Part shown: positions 35,908 to 44,474 of the stretch, in pieces
Layout: every line of letters begins with the position of its first letter
Position numbering within the stretch: the first letter of the stretch is position 1
Source of the DNA: CAZMNY01 sp964567745
GTDB taxonomy: Bacteria; Planctomycetota; Planctomycetia; Pirellulales; Pirellulaceae
DNA: 64,000 nt
Reading direction: 5' to 3'
NCBI GenBank assembly: GCA_964567745.1
Contig: CAZMNY010000004.1
Location: forward strand, 186,001 to 250,000
Made by a program: the position numbers and the translations under genes
Notes under the pieces: model-generated
Told to the model about the DNA's origin: nothing
The model's database searches: none
Seen by the model: only the letters and a program-made list of their open reading frames with translations

Positions 35908-36012
35908 TTTCATCTTAACCTTTTCTCTTACTCTTACTTAGCTCCGCTTACTCATACTCTGCTTCGCTTGCTCGGACGGGATTAAGAGTAAGAGATAAGG
36001 TTAAGATTGAAA
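35908..36012. repeat. Imperfect inverted repeat, CTTAACC/CTCTTACTC-rich
   Basis: Arms 35908-35936 and 35983-36012 are complementary with one mismatch and one single-base bulge. The 46-base loop contains repeated CTCCGCTTACTC / CTGCTTCGCTTGCTC-type units. The arm complementarity resumes around AGTGAC outside the pair (35890 and 36020). It lies between the second DapA-like gene and the DUF1501 gene. It may act as a terminator-like hairpin, though it lacks a T tract. Confidence 0.7.
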
Positions 36013-36121
36013 GTGAAAGTCACTTCGCAGTTGAAGGGATGGAGGCGTCACGCCTATAATAAAGCGACCTCGCCGCTGCTGCCGTTCGCCGTTCGCCGCT
36101 CCCGAACATCAAGGCCGCGCC

Positions 36122-37492
36122 ATGAAGCCTTCCGCACGTGATTGTCCCGGCCTCCTGTCGAGGCGTCATTTTCTGCAAGCTGGAATGCTAGGGCTCGGTG
36201 GCCTTGGACTGGGCGATTTGCTTCGCTTGCGGGCAGCCGCTGAAGAGAAGCCTCATTCCGACACGTCGATCATCTTGATCTGGTTGCAAGGCGGTCCGAG
36301 TCATATGGAAACGTATGACATGAAGCCGGACGCTCCGATTGACTATCGGGGCGAGATGAATCCGATCCAAACCAACGTGCCGGGAATGGACATTTGCGAG
36401 CTGCTTCCTCAGCATGCTCGGCTGGCTGACAAGTTCACCATCATCCGTTCGATCTCGCACGGTTTCGCAAATCACGCTGGCGGCGCCGGACGTTTTCTTT
36501 CCGGACGCGATCCGCTGCGCCCGCTCGATCCCAAGTCTCAGTTTCCAACAATTGGAACGATCGTTAATCGCGTGCAGGAGTCGCGCAACGTCGGCGTGCC
36601 GAACTACATTGCGAATGCGAACCGAGTTTACGGCGGAGGCAGTTCGTACTTGGGCGAGTCGGCTTTGCCGTTTGTTGTCGGCCGAGACCCTAACGCCGAC
36701 AATTTCTCGGTCCCCAATTTGGGGCTGCCAGGCAACATGAAGGATCGCCTCGATGACCGTATGAAGTTGCTCAAATCGTTTGACAACATGAAGCGTGACA
36801 TCGACAAATCGGGGTCGCTCGATTCGATCGAGAAGTTCAATCAACGCGCGGTGAGTCTGCTCACAAGCGACAAGGCTCGACAAGCGTTCGATATCGCTCA
36901 AGAGGATACGAAGACTCGTGAACGTTACGGTCGTCACAAGTGGGGCCAGCGAGCTTTGTTGGCGCGGCGGTTGGTTGAGGCGGGAGCGACATTTGTCACG
37001 ATGCAGATGCAGAACCCGGCTGTGCCCGGCGGCATCGGCAACTGGGATATTCACGCCGTCAATGGCCATCTGTTCGATGACGCGAGAGCTCGGCTTCCCA
37101 TTTTCGATCAAGCTGTCGCGGCGTTGATCGAGGACATCTACCAGCGAGGTCTCGATCGCAAAGTGATGGTGGTGGTGTCGGGCGAATTCGGCCGGACGCC
37201 TCGCATCAATCCGCAGAAAGGCACTCGCTCGGGAGTGACTCAGCCGGGCCGCGATCACTGGCCAGGCGCCATGTCCGTTTTAGTTTCCGGCGGCGGCATG
37301 CCGATGGGACAAGTGATCGGATCGACGACGTCCAATGGCGCCTACGCGAAAGACAACAAGCTCGAACCGAACGATCTACTGGCGACGATGTATCGATTCC
37401 TTGGTATCGATTATCACACGGCCTTTACCGATCACGCCGGGCGACCGATGCCGATCCTCCCATACGGCAACCCGATTGCCGAGTTGAGCTAA
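36122..37492 (+). CDS. DUF1501 TAT-exported protein
   Basis: 456 residues with a twin-arginine leader (SRRHFLQAGMLGLGGLGLGD). The DUF1501 body follows, related to the alkaline phosphatase/sulfatase fold: ILIWLQGGPSHMETYDMKPD near 57, HGFANHAGGAGRFLSGRDP near 116 and VVSGEFGRTPRINPQKGTRS near 353, ending in DHAGRPMPILPYG. The family is massively expanded in planctomycetes and often lies beside PSD1/DUF1553 proteins, which are absent here. Enzymatic activity is not established. Confidence 0.93.
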   Translation: MKPSARDCPGLLSRRHFLQAGMLGLGGLGLGDLLRLRAAAEEKPHSDTSIILIWLQGGPSHMETYDMKPDAPIDYRGEMNPIQTNVPGMDICELLPQHARLADKFTIIRSISHGFANHAGGAGRFLSGRDPLRPLDPKSQFPTIGTIVNRVQESRNVGVPNYIANANRVYGGGSSYLGESALPFVVGRDPNADNFSVPNLGLPGNMKDRLDDRMKLLKSFDNMKRDIDKSGSLDSIEKFNQRAVSLLTSDKARQAFDIAQEDTKTRERYGRHKWGQRALLARRLVEAGATFVTMQMQNPAVPGGIGNWDIHAVNGHLFDDARARLPIFDQAVAALIEDIYQRGLDRKVMVVVSGEFGRTPRINPQKGTRSGVTQPGRDHWPGAMSVLVSGGGMPMGQVIGSTTSNGAYAKDNKLEPNDLLATMYRFLGIDYHTAFTDHAGRPMPILPYGNPIAELS

Positions 37493-37662
37493 GTCGCACG
37501 ACGAACGGCGCTTCCCGCGGCCGAGAATTGATGCGGCGTGTTAATGGGGCGAGCGCCATTATTCTCGCAATGGACGGCAGGCGGCAACGTCGTTTTCTGC
37601 TATCCTGTTGGCCTTTCGAATTGTTCAATTGTTACGGCGTTTCCGCAGGATCTGGAAGAATA

Positions 37663-38643
37663 ATGGCATTTGATGTTTACGGAATAGGCAATGCTCTGGT
37701 CGATATTCAAGCCCAGGTATCCGACGACGTTGTCGCTCAGACTGAATTTGCCAAAGGCATCATGACTTTGGTGGATGACGACAAGCAGCAGCAGATTTTG
37801 GAGAGCATTCGCGGCATGCCGCTGAATCAATGCGCGGGCGGCTCGGCCGCAAACACTGTGGTCGGCATCGCTGATTTCGGCGGCGCCGCTGCCTACTGCG
37901 GCAAAGTCGGAAATGACGCCTACGGTCAGTTCTTTGCTGACGACATGCGAAAGATCGGAGTCGCTGCGGATGTGCCGCCGTCCGATACCGAACGGTCTGG
38001 GACTTGCGCCGTATTGATTACACCCGATGCTCAGCGAACCATGATGACTCACCTCGGCGCCGCCGTGCTGCTGTCTGCGGATGATGTCGAAGAGGAGAAG
38101 ATTCGCAATTCGAAATATGTCTACATCGAGGGGTACCTTCTCTCGGGAGATTCTTCAAAGGACGCTGCCTATCGAGCGATCGAGTTGGCGCTCGAGCACG
38201 GCGTCAAGGTTGCTCTGACCGCCTCAGATCCATTCCTCGTCAACATGATCCGCGACGAGATTTGGCAGTTGATCAAAGGTCCGGTCAATCTGTTCTTTTG
38301 TAATGAGGAAGAGGCGAAGAGCTTGACGGGGCACGAGGACATCATCGAGTGCGCGAATGAAATCCACAAGCACACCGAGAACGTCGCGCTGACCTTGGGT
38401 GGGAGCGGATCGATCGTCATGCATGGTGGCGAGGCGATTCCGATCGAGGGCGTAACGGTCGACGCAATCGACACCACCGGTGCCGGCGACATGTACGCTG
38501 GCGGGCTGCTCTACGGAATTACGAATGGGATGAGTTGGCCAGATGCGGGGCACTTGGCTTCGCACGCTGCGGCTCGAATCGTAAGTCAGCTCGGAGCACG
38601 GCTCGAGCGAAAGTTTACCGCCGAAGAGATCGCTCAAATGTAG
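37663..38643 (+). CDS. PfkB-family sugar kinase (adenosine kinase-like)
   Basis: 326 residues from the ATG at 37663, preceded by GGAAG; the 45 codons upstream in frame are not conserved-like. The ribokinase/PfkB signatures are CAGGSAANTVVGIADFGG (about 54-71) and DTTGAGDMYAGGLL (about 270-283), the latter with the catalytic Asp. The N-terminal VYGIGNALVDIQ is typical of adenosine kinase-like bacterial proteins. It probably phosphorylates a nucleoside or sugar with ATP. Confidence 0.9.
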   Translation: MAFDVYGIGNALVDIQAQVSDDVVAQTEFAKGIMTLVDDDKQQQILESIRGMPLNQCAGGSAANTVVGIADFGGAAAYCGKVGNDAYGQFFADDMRKIGVAADVPPSDTERSGTCAVLITPDAQRTMMTHLGAAVLLSADDVEEEKIRNSKYVYIEGYLLSGDSSKDAAYRAIELALEHGVKVALTASDPFLVNMIRDEIWQLIKGPVNLFFCNEEEAKSLTGHEDIIECANEIHKHTENVALTLGGSGSIVMHGGEAIPIEGVTVDAIDTTGAGDMYAGGLLYGITNGMSWPDAGHLASHAAARIVSQLGARLERKFTAEEIAQM

Positions 38644-38861
38644 CCAGTTGGAACTCGGCGCGCTTTTGCACTGGCGGACCGGCAAACCAGAAAATAGACT
38701 GAAGTAGCGACTGAGCGACGTCCGTGCCATGGTGGCTCGGCCCGATGTGCTTCTTGGCGGATTCCAGCCAGTAGTGATTTCGTCTGTCCCGATTGCAGGC
38801 TGCAGTCATTCCAGCCTGCCGTGCTTCCAGTCAGCCGTGATTCTGAAAGAGATTCAAACCA

Positions 38862-39200
38862 ATGCGTTACGGAACTGTGGTCAAGTTTTTTGAGGACAAG
38901 GGATTCGGATTTATCCGCCCTGACGTCGGGCAGGACATCTTCTTCCATGTCTCCTCATTGGGCATCACGGGCGACGTTCCGAAGATCAACCCGGGGCGAG
39001 CGGTCAAGTTTGAGCTGGAGCCGAAGAAGCGAACTCCGCCAGACGAAGAACGCGATCCGAACGCAAAGCCGCCTCAGCGGCGCGCCAAGGTTGTCGAACT
39101 GCTCAACAAAATGCCCGGTGGCGAACTCACCAACGATGGCGGTTTGCAGCCCTCTCGCCATCCCAAAGCTCGGCGCAAGAAAGCCAGCTGGAAAGAGTAG
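38862..39200 (+). CDS. Cold-shock domain protein with basic tail
   Basis: 112 residues. The cold-shock OB domain is at 1-55, with RNP1 KGFGFIRP (13-20) and RNP2 DIFFHVSSLG (25-34). A Lys/Arg/Pro-rich tail ends in KARRKKASWKE. Standard CspA proteins are 65-75 residues, so the tail is an extension that may strengthen RNA binding. A 218-base leader separates it from the kinase gene; such leaders often regulate cold-shock mRNAs, but no known element was identified. Confidence 0.9.
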   Translation: MRYGTVVKFFEDKGFGFIRPDVGQDIFFHVSSLGITGDVPKINPGRAVKFELEPKKRTPPDEERDPNAKPPQRRAKVVELLNKMPGGELTNDGGLQPSRHPKARRKKASWKE

Positions 39201-39222
39201 TTCAGTCGATCGAGGCGCGAGA

Positions 39223-39461
39223 CGGGCTCGAAGATCTTCCAGCTTTCAAATGCCGGCGCTTTAGGCTGGGGCGTCTTGACGCTTGCCAGGCGCTTGCGCG
39301 TTGCCTCGAAGGCCCGAAGGGGCAACGCCGTGAAGCAAATGGGGCGAGTCTTTGACCCGCTTCAACCTCTCCCTGACCCTCACGTGTCGGGGGGAGAGGC
39401 GGATCGTTTCTTGTTTTGGCCTTTACAATTGGGGCCGAAAAACACGCGTCATTACTTGGAG
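39223..39461 (+). repeat. Dispersed 3' element, copy B
   Basis: Homologous over its length to 31667-31893, with insertion differences around the hairpin (CGAAGGCCCGAAGGGGCAACGC here). It begins 23 bases after the cold-shock gene stop and reads in the same orientation. A second hairpin follows at 39473-39503 (GCACGGGCAA/TTGCCCCGTGC). Confidence 0.7.
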
Positions 39462-39545
39462 GGACATTTCGTGCACGGGCAACGTTGGCTCTTTGCCCCG
39501 TGCCGGTGAATTCGATTCATCCATCACCGCAGTTATCCGCGTCGC

Positions 39546-40256
39546 TCACGCATTGACTAACTCTTCGTCGACTCTCCAATCGACTTCACCTCGACCCAGT
39601 TCGGCGAGGTGTCGGTTGACGAGCGAGAATGGGTGGCTGTCGAAAAAGCCGCGGAACGCCGAGAGAGGCGAGGGATGGGCGGACTCGATAATGCGATGCC
39701 GATTCGAATCGATGAGCGGCCGCTTCTTCTGAGCTGGCTTGCCCCACATCACAAACACGCTCGACTCCGCATGTTCTCCGATTTGTCGAATGGCATGGTC
39801 CGTCAGCTGTTCCCAACCACGCTTCTGGTGCGAGTTGGCTTGGCTTTCCCGAACGGTGAGGACGGTGTTGAGCAACAGCACGCCTTGGCGAGCCCAGGCG
39901 TCGAGGTTGCCGGCGATTGGTGGCGCGAGGCTCAGATCGGCTTGGCGTTCTTTGAAGATGTTGCGAAGCGACGGCGGGTGTTTGACACCCGGTTGGACGG
40001 AGAAGCAAAGTCCGTTCGCTTGACCCGAACCGTGGTACGGATCCTGGCCAAGGATTACGACTCGAACCTGATCGAAGGGCGTGAGCTGAAAAGCTCGAAA
40101 GACTTGGTCTTCTGGAGGAAAGACGCGGTGGGCGGCGCGTTCGTCACGTACAAAATGTTCGAGTTGTGCAAAGCCATCGCTCTCCATCGATTCCGTGAGT
40201 TCACGACGCCAATCGTCGGGCAGACTATTCTTCATACTCACTTCGTTCGATTCCAT
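39546..40256 (-). CDS. ung: Uracil-DNA glycosylase
   Basis: 236 residues of family 1 UDG, which excises uracil from DNA. Water-activating loop GQDPYHGSGQANGLCFSV is at about 70-87, the uracil-binding strand includes VLLLNTVLTV near 125, and the Leu-intercalation loop reads HPSPLSAFRGFF near 194. The length fits (220-235). Two starts are possible, ATG at 40256 or seven codons later; the second gives the more usual N-terminus. The gene follows the Pro-rich membrane protein gene with a three-base gap. Confidence 0.96.
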   Translation of the reverse strand: MESNEVSMKNSLPDDWRRELTESMESDGFAQLEHFVRDERAAHRVFPPEDQVFRAFQLTPFDQVRVVILGQDPYHGSGQANGLCFSVQPGVKHPPSLRNIFKERQADLSLAPPIAGNLDAWARQGVLLLNTVLTVRESQANSHQKRGWEQLTDHAIRQIGEHAESSVFVMWGKPAQKKRPLIDSNRHRIIESAHPSPLSAFRGFFDSHPFSLVNRHLAELGRGEVDWRVDEELVNA

Positions 40257-40259
40257 CTT

Positions 40260-41183
40260 TCAGCTGAGCCAGATGAAGAGTAGCATGAGCAAAACGCCGG
40301 CCAAGAAACAACCAATCGCGACAGCCGCGATTGCAAGCGTGCTTGCCGCTTTCGCCGGCTCGTAGTGTGGTGTCCGGTCAGTTGAGTTGGCCTGCGGAGC
40401 TTGAGCCGAGTCGGCTATTATCGAATCAAAAACAGGCGACATGTCAGTTTTTCCCGCGCTGAGCGGTCCAACCGTCTCGGCTTGAATCGGCGCTTCTAGC
40501 GGAAGCGGCCCGCGGGCGGCTGGCGAGGCAGGCGCAACTGGATTTGCGGGCGGCGTTTCGGCTGGTCGAGTTGGCGCAGGGGCGGCCGGCAGGGGCGGGG
40601 CATGAGGCGTTGTCGCGGCGGGTGGCGGCACCGGCGTTGGGGGCGCGTTCGTCGAGGGAGTCGAGGCGTCGGCGATAGGCGGCGAAGGGCTCGGCGGCGC
40701 GGCGATGGGATAGTTGGCCGGCTCGCTCGATGCGGCGGCAGCCGGCGGTGGGGCTAGCTGAGGCGGCGCTCCCATCGGCGTTTGCGTCTGCTGCCGAGAC
40801 GGAGAGTGCAAAGGCACTTCCGGCGACTGAGTCGTCCTTTGGTTCGGCGGGGCGAGCGGGGTCTCTGGTCTTGACGGAGCAGGGGGGCTGAGCGGCAATT
40901 CGTGTTGGGTGGCCGGTGCGGGCGAGTCCGGCGCGGGCGGCTGATGATGCGAATGCAAAAGTGATTGTTCAGCCTGACGTATCTCGGCGGAAATCTGGGC
41001 GGCCCATTGAGCGTGCTGTCCGGCTGACGCCTGTTCAACTCGAGTCAAGGCGGCTTGGGCGGCCTGGCAAATGACCGCTTCGTCACGGCAGTCCGGTCCT
41101 ACCCGCAGCAGTCGCCAGGGTTGGGGCGGGCGGTGATGAGGAGGAATGTCGAGCCACACGAGGTAGGGATCGAATTCGTTCAT
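40260..41183 (-). CDS. Pro/Ala-rich protein with C-terminal membrane anchor
   Basis: 307 residues. The N-terminal 75 residues (NEFDPYLVWLDIPPHHRPPQ) resemble a small domain found in planctomycete kinases and hypothetical proteins, with the pattern YxLWLxIPP...PxxYRLL. A long Pro/Ala/Ser linker (about 80-250) and a single transmembrane helix at the C-terminus (AIAAVAIGCFLAGVLLMLLF) follow. The tail-anchored, linker-rich layout suggests a scaffold. It lies between rph and ung on the same strand and may be part of the arg operon transcript. Confidence 0.8.
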   Translation of the reverse strand: MNEFDPYLVWLDIPPHHRPPQPWRLLRVGPDCRDEAVICQAAQAALTRVEQASAGQHAQWAAQISAEIRQAEQSLLHSHHQPPAPDSPAPATQHELPLSPPAPSRPETPLAPPNQRTTQSPEVPLHSPSRQQTQTPMGAPPQLAPPPAAAASSEPANYPIAAPPSPSPPIADASTPSTNAPPTPVPPPAATTPHAPPLPAAPAPTRPAETPPANPVAPASPAARGPLPLEAPIQAETVGPLSAGKTDMSPVFDSIIADSAQAPQANSTDRTPHYEPAKAASTLAIAAVAIGCFLAGVLLMLLFIWLS

Positions 41184-41196
41184 TCGCTTTCCGTTC

Positions 41197-41913
41197 TCAG
41201 GCGAACGGCCACTGTTTGGCTGCGTTCTTTTGAAGATCGGTCAGTTGGCGGATACCTCGGCGAGCCAGTTTGAGCATGGCGTCGAGTTCGTCGTCGCCAA
41301 ACGTGGCTTCCTCGCCCGTTCCTTGAATCTCGATGAACCGCCCTTTGCCGGTCATCACAACGTTCATATCGACGGCGGCCGCAAAGTCCTGTTCGTAGTC
41401 GAGATCGAGACAAGCTTTGCCGCCGACGATGCCGACGCTGACCGCGGCGACGCTATCTCGCAGGGGAAAGTTCTTTGGGTCCGGCAAATCCTTGCGGACG
41501 CTTTCAATCGCGTCGACGAGAGCCAGGAAGCCGCCGGTGATGCTAGCCGTTCGAGTTCCGCCATCGGCTTCGAGCACATCGCAATCGACGGTGACCATCA
41601 TTTCGCCCAACGCCTCCATATCGGCGACCGCTCGAAGGCTTCGCCCGATGAGCCGTTGGATTTCGGTGGTTCGGCCGTCGACTTTGTTGCGATCTCGTCG
41701 CTTGCGCGGGCTCGTAGATCCCGGCAGCATATTGTACTCGGCCGTAATCCAGCCGCGGTTTTTCCCTGCCATCCAGGGCGGCACGTTTTGGTCGACGCTG
41801 GCGGTGCAGAGCACGCGAGTGCCGCCGCACTGATAGAGGACGCTGCCGGGCGACGTCTTCGTGAAACGGCGTTTTATTTTGACGGCGCGGAGTTCGTTAC
41901 TTCTTCGTTTCAT
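41197..41913 (-). CDS. rph: Ribonuclease PH
   Basis: 238 residues. Trims tRNA 3' ends by phosphorolysis. Family blocks are GGTRVLCTASVDQNVPPW (about 30-47), RNKVDGRTTEIQRLIGRSLR (about 75-94), the phosphate-binding region with TVDCDVLEADGGTRTASITG (about 108-127) and DLDYEQDFAAAVDMNVV. Full-length. It lies 29 bases downstream of argF and 13 bases upstream of the Pro-rich protein, all on the minus strand. Confidence 0.96.
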   Translation of the reverse strand: MKRRSNELRAVKIKRRFTKTSPGSVLYQCGGTRVLCTASVDQNVPPWMAGKNRGWITAEYNMLPGSTSPRKRRDRNKVDGRTTEIQRLIGRSLRAVADMEALGEMMVTVDCDVLEADGGTRTASITGGFLALVDAIESVRKDLPDPKNFPLRDSVAAVSVGIVGGKACLDLDYEQDFAAAVDMNVVMTGKGRFIEIQGTGEEATFGDDELDAMLKLARRGIRQLTDLQKNAAKQWPFA

Positions 41914-41942
41914 GCTGTCTCTTTATGATTTCCGAGCGTCGG

Positions 41943-42860
41943 TTATTGCGACGCCATGAGCCAGGCCAAAAGGCCTTTTTGAGCGTGGACTCGATTGCCC
42001 GCTTGTTGGAAGACGGCGCTTTGAGGGCCGTCGATGACGGAATCGGTTACTTCTTCGCCACGTCGAGCTGGCAGGCAATGTAGAAAGATCGCTTCGGACG
42101 GCGCCTCGCGCATCAAGCGGTCGTCGACTTGGTATTCCGCGAATGCTTTGAGCCGTATCTCGCGTTCCGATTCCTGACCCATGCTGGCCCAAACGTCCGT
42201 GTAAATCGCGGAGCAATCCTTGACGGCTTCGCGGGGATCGTCGGTCTGCAGCATTTCGAGTTCGGGGCACTCTTGTTTCAACTGCTGGACGAAGGCGTCC
42301 TCGAATTCATATCCCTTTGGCGAGGCGATTGAGAATCCGAGGCCCATCTTCCCGCAAGCCACAGCGAGGCTGCGAGCAACATTGTTGGCGTCACCGATGT
42401 AGGCGACGCGACAGCCTGCCAATCCGCCGTGCCGTTCCTTGACGGTGAACAGATCGGCCAGAGCCTGGCAAGGATGTGAAATGTCGGTGAGTCCATTGAT
42501 GACGGGGATGCTGCACGATTTCGCGAGCGATTCGACCGTGGAGTGCGACTTCGCTCGACAGACAACCACGTCCAACATTTCGCTAAGCACCTGTGAGAAA
42601 TCCTCGATCGATTCGCGGCCGTTCTGCCAGCCGACATCTTCACCCAGGAACAGACTGCCGCCGCCGAGGTGAGTCATGCCCGATTCGAAACTGAGTCGAG
42701 TTCGCAGGGATGGTTTTTCAAAGAGCATGCCAATCACGCGGCCGGGAAGAAGCGGCTCGCGAACGCCGGCGACGTACTTCGACTTCAGGTCCTCCGCCAA
42801 AGCGAAGATCCTCTCGAGTTCTCGGGTCGAAAGATCAAAGAGTGTGAGTACGTGCCTCAT
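41943..42860 (-). CDS. argF: Ornithine carbamoyltransferase
   Basis: 305 residues. Makes citrulline from ornithine and carbamoyl phosphate. Carbamoyl phosphate loop FEKPSLRTRLSFE is near 48-60, HPCQALADL near 131, YIGDANNVARSLAVACGKMG near 150 and the ornithine-side HCLPARRGEEV near 265. The start has GAGGAG eight bases upstream. The 109-bp MITE-like copy 2 lies between argD and this gene and may supply a promoter (outward TTGACG with TTTAAA 18 bases away). Confidence 0.96.
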   Translation of the reverse strand: MRHVLTLFDLSTRELERIFALAEDLKSKYVAGVREPLLPGRVIGMLFEKPSLRTRLSFESGMTHLGGGSLFLGEDVGWQNGRESIEDFSQVLSEMLDVVVCRAKSHSTVESLAKSCSIPVINGLTDISHPCQALADLFTVKERHGGLAGCRVAYIGDANNVARSLAVACGKMGLGFSIASPKGYEFEDAFVQQLKQECPELEMLQTDDPREAVKDCSAIYTDVWASMGQESEREIRLKAFAEYQVDDRLMREAPSEAIFLHCLPARRGEEVTDSVIDGPQSAVFQQAGNRVHAQKGLLAWLMASQ

Positions 42861-42944
42861 CGGCGGTGCTCCTCACCGTTTCTGTTCGCCGCGATGGCCA
42901 TGCCACCGAGTCAAACGGATCGAGTGCTGTTTAAATCGAGTGTG

Positions 42945-43053
42945 CTCGTGCCGCGTCAACTCTAAAAATGGGGGTTGGCTTCGGCGTAACTTGACTTGGC
43001 GGCGTACGATACAAACACTGGGATCCTAATTCTTAGTGTTGACGCTGCACTAG
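42945..43053 (-). repeat. 109-bp MITE-like element, copy 2 (inside arg operon)
   Basis: Same length as copies 1 and 3, in reverse orientation, with the outer CTAG changed to CTCG at one end. It occupies the space between argD (stop at 43060) and argF (start at 42860). Its argF-side end carries the outward TTGACG. Confidence 0.88.
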
Positions 43054-43059
43054 TCGTTT

Positions 43060-44268
43060 TTATTCTTCAGACAATTCACGAATGGCGCGGCAGATGACGT
43101 CGCAAGCTTTTTCCGCGTCGTCCACGCTCAAGTTCATCGCGGGCAGCAAGCGAATCACATCGTCTTGCGTGCAGTTGATAAGAACGTTGTTCTCGAGGCA
43201 GTTCTGCACGATTGCGGCGCCGTCGACGTGCAACTGCACACCTACCATCAGACCCAAAACTCGCACTTCGCGGACCAGATCGCATTGTGACGCGAGTTCT
43301 TCGAAGCGGCGCCTAAACAGCTGACTCAACTGTTTAACGTTTTGCAGCAGGTTTTCTTCCTCGATCATTTCCAGCGTCGCGATTCCCGCGGCGGCGGCGA
43401 TCGGGTTGCCGCCAAACGTCGCGGCGTGCATCCCGGGGCGGAGGCTTGGCGCCAGTTCTCGAGTGGCCAACATGGCGCCGCCGGCAACTCCGCCGCACAG
43501 TGCCTTGGCGAGCGTTATCACATCCGGCGTGACGCCAAAATGCTGATAGGCAAACCACTCGCCCGTTCGACCACAGCCAGTTTGAACTTCATCGAAAATC
43601 AGCACGAGCTCGTGTTCGTCCGCGAGCTCTCGAAGCCCTTGCAAGAATCCATCCGAAGGAATGTTCACTCCGCCCTCGCCTTGGACGGGTTCGATCATGA
43701 TGGCGCAGGTTTCGTCGTCGATGCGGTTCTTGACGTCTTCTAAGTCGCCAAACTTGGCGTACGTGAATCCTGCCACCACGGGTCCGATTCCGTCGTGATA
43801 CTTAGGCTGGGCGGTCGCCGAAATCGCGCCCATCGTGCGGCCGTGAAACCCGCCCTCGAACGTGATGATCTTGTAACGCTCTGGCGGAGTGTGGAGGCGA
43901 GCGAGCTTGATGGCGGCCTCGTTGGCTTCCGCGCCCGAGTTGCAGAAGAAAGCCTGTCCGCCAAAGCTGTGTTTCGCGAGCAACTCAGCCCAACGGCCTT
44001 GAATATCGATATGCCAAGTGTTGGGGACATGGATTAGCTTGGCCGCTTGTTCCTGAATCGCGCTGACAACTCGCGGAGGGCAATGGCCTAGCAGATTACA
44101 GCCCCAGCCAGGAAACAGATCGAGATACTCGCGATCCTCGGCGTCCCAAACTCGCGAGCCCTCGCCCCGCACCAGATTGACCGGATAACGTCCGTAGTTT
44201 GGGATCACATGCTGTTCGAACAGAGTCACTGTGTCGGCAGAGCCCAAATTGGTGGCGGCGGCAGTCAA
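43060..44268 (-). CDS. argD: Acetylornithine aminotransferase
   Basis: 402 residues from a TTG at 44268 with AAAGGAGA five bases before it; the open frame continues 122 codons upstream, but that part is Arg-rich and lacks any start signal. PLP-dependent class III aminotransferase: GCNLLGHCPPRVVSAIQEQA near 50, the NSGAEANEAAIKLAR phosphate loop near 102-116, EPVQGEGGVN near 190, DEVQTGCGRTG near 220 and the Schiff-base Lys in TLAKALCGGVAGG near 250. Transfers amino groups in arginine synthesis. Middle gene of argB-argD-argF. Confidence 0.95.
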   Translation of the reverse strand: MTAAATNLGSADTVTLFEQHVIPNYGRYPVNLVRGEGSRVWDAEDREYLDLFPGWGCNLLGHCPPRVVSAIQEQAAKLIHVPNTWHIDIQGRWAELLAKHSFGGQAFFCNSGAEANEAAIKLARLHTPPERYKIITFEGGFHGRTMGAISATAQPKYHDGIGPVVAGFTYAKFGDLEDVKNRIDDETCAIMIEPVQGEGGVNIPSDGFLQGLRELADEHELVLIFDEVQTGCGRTGEWFAYQHFGVTPDVITLAKALCGGVAGGAMLATRELAPSLRPGMHAATFGGNPIAAAAGIATLEMIEEENLLQNVKQLSQLFRRRFEELASQCDLVREVRVLGLMVGVQLHVDGAAIVQNCLENNVLINCTQDDVIRLLPAMNLSVDDAEKACDVICRAIRELSEE

Positions 44269-44474
44269 GGCTGTCTCCTTTTGTGGATGGTTGGTGAGGC
44301 GAGCTGGCGATTGCCACGTTTCTTCGCCTCGGTTCTTACCTCGGGCCGGCGATGGTTTTATCCAAGGCCGACAGCGGGCAAAGACCCATTGGGACTCGAA
44401 TTGGTTCGCAGCCGTGCGTTCTGGACGCGATGAACTCAGTCGGCTGGTGCCGAGCAAGTTCGGGATTTGGGGAA

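Noticed and set aside
36188..37258. 356-codon minus-strand frame across DUF1501
   Set aside because: Antisense to a conserved TAT protein with full domain; no start signal or motif.
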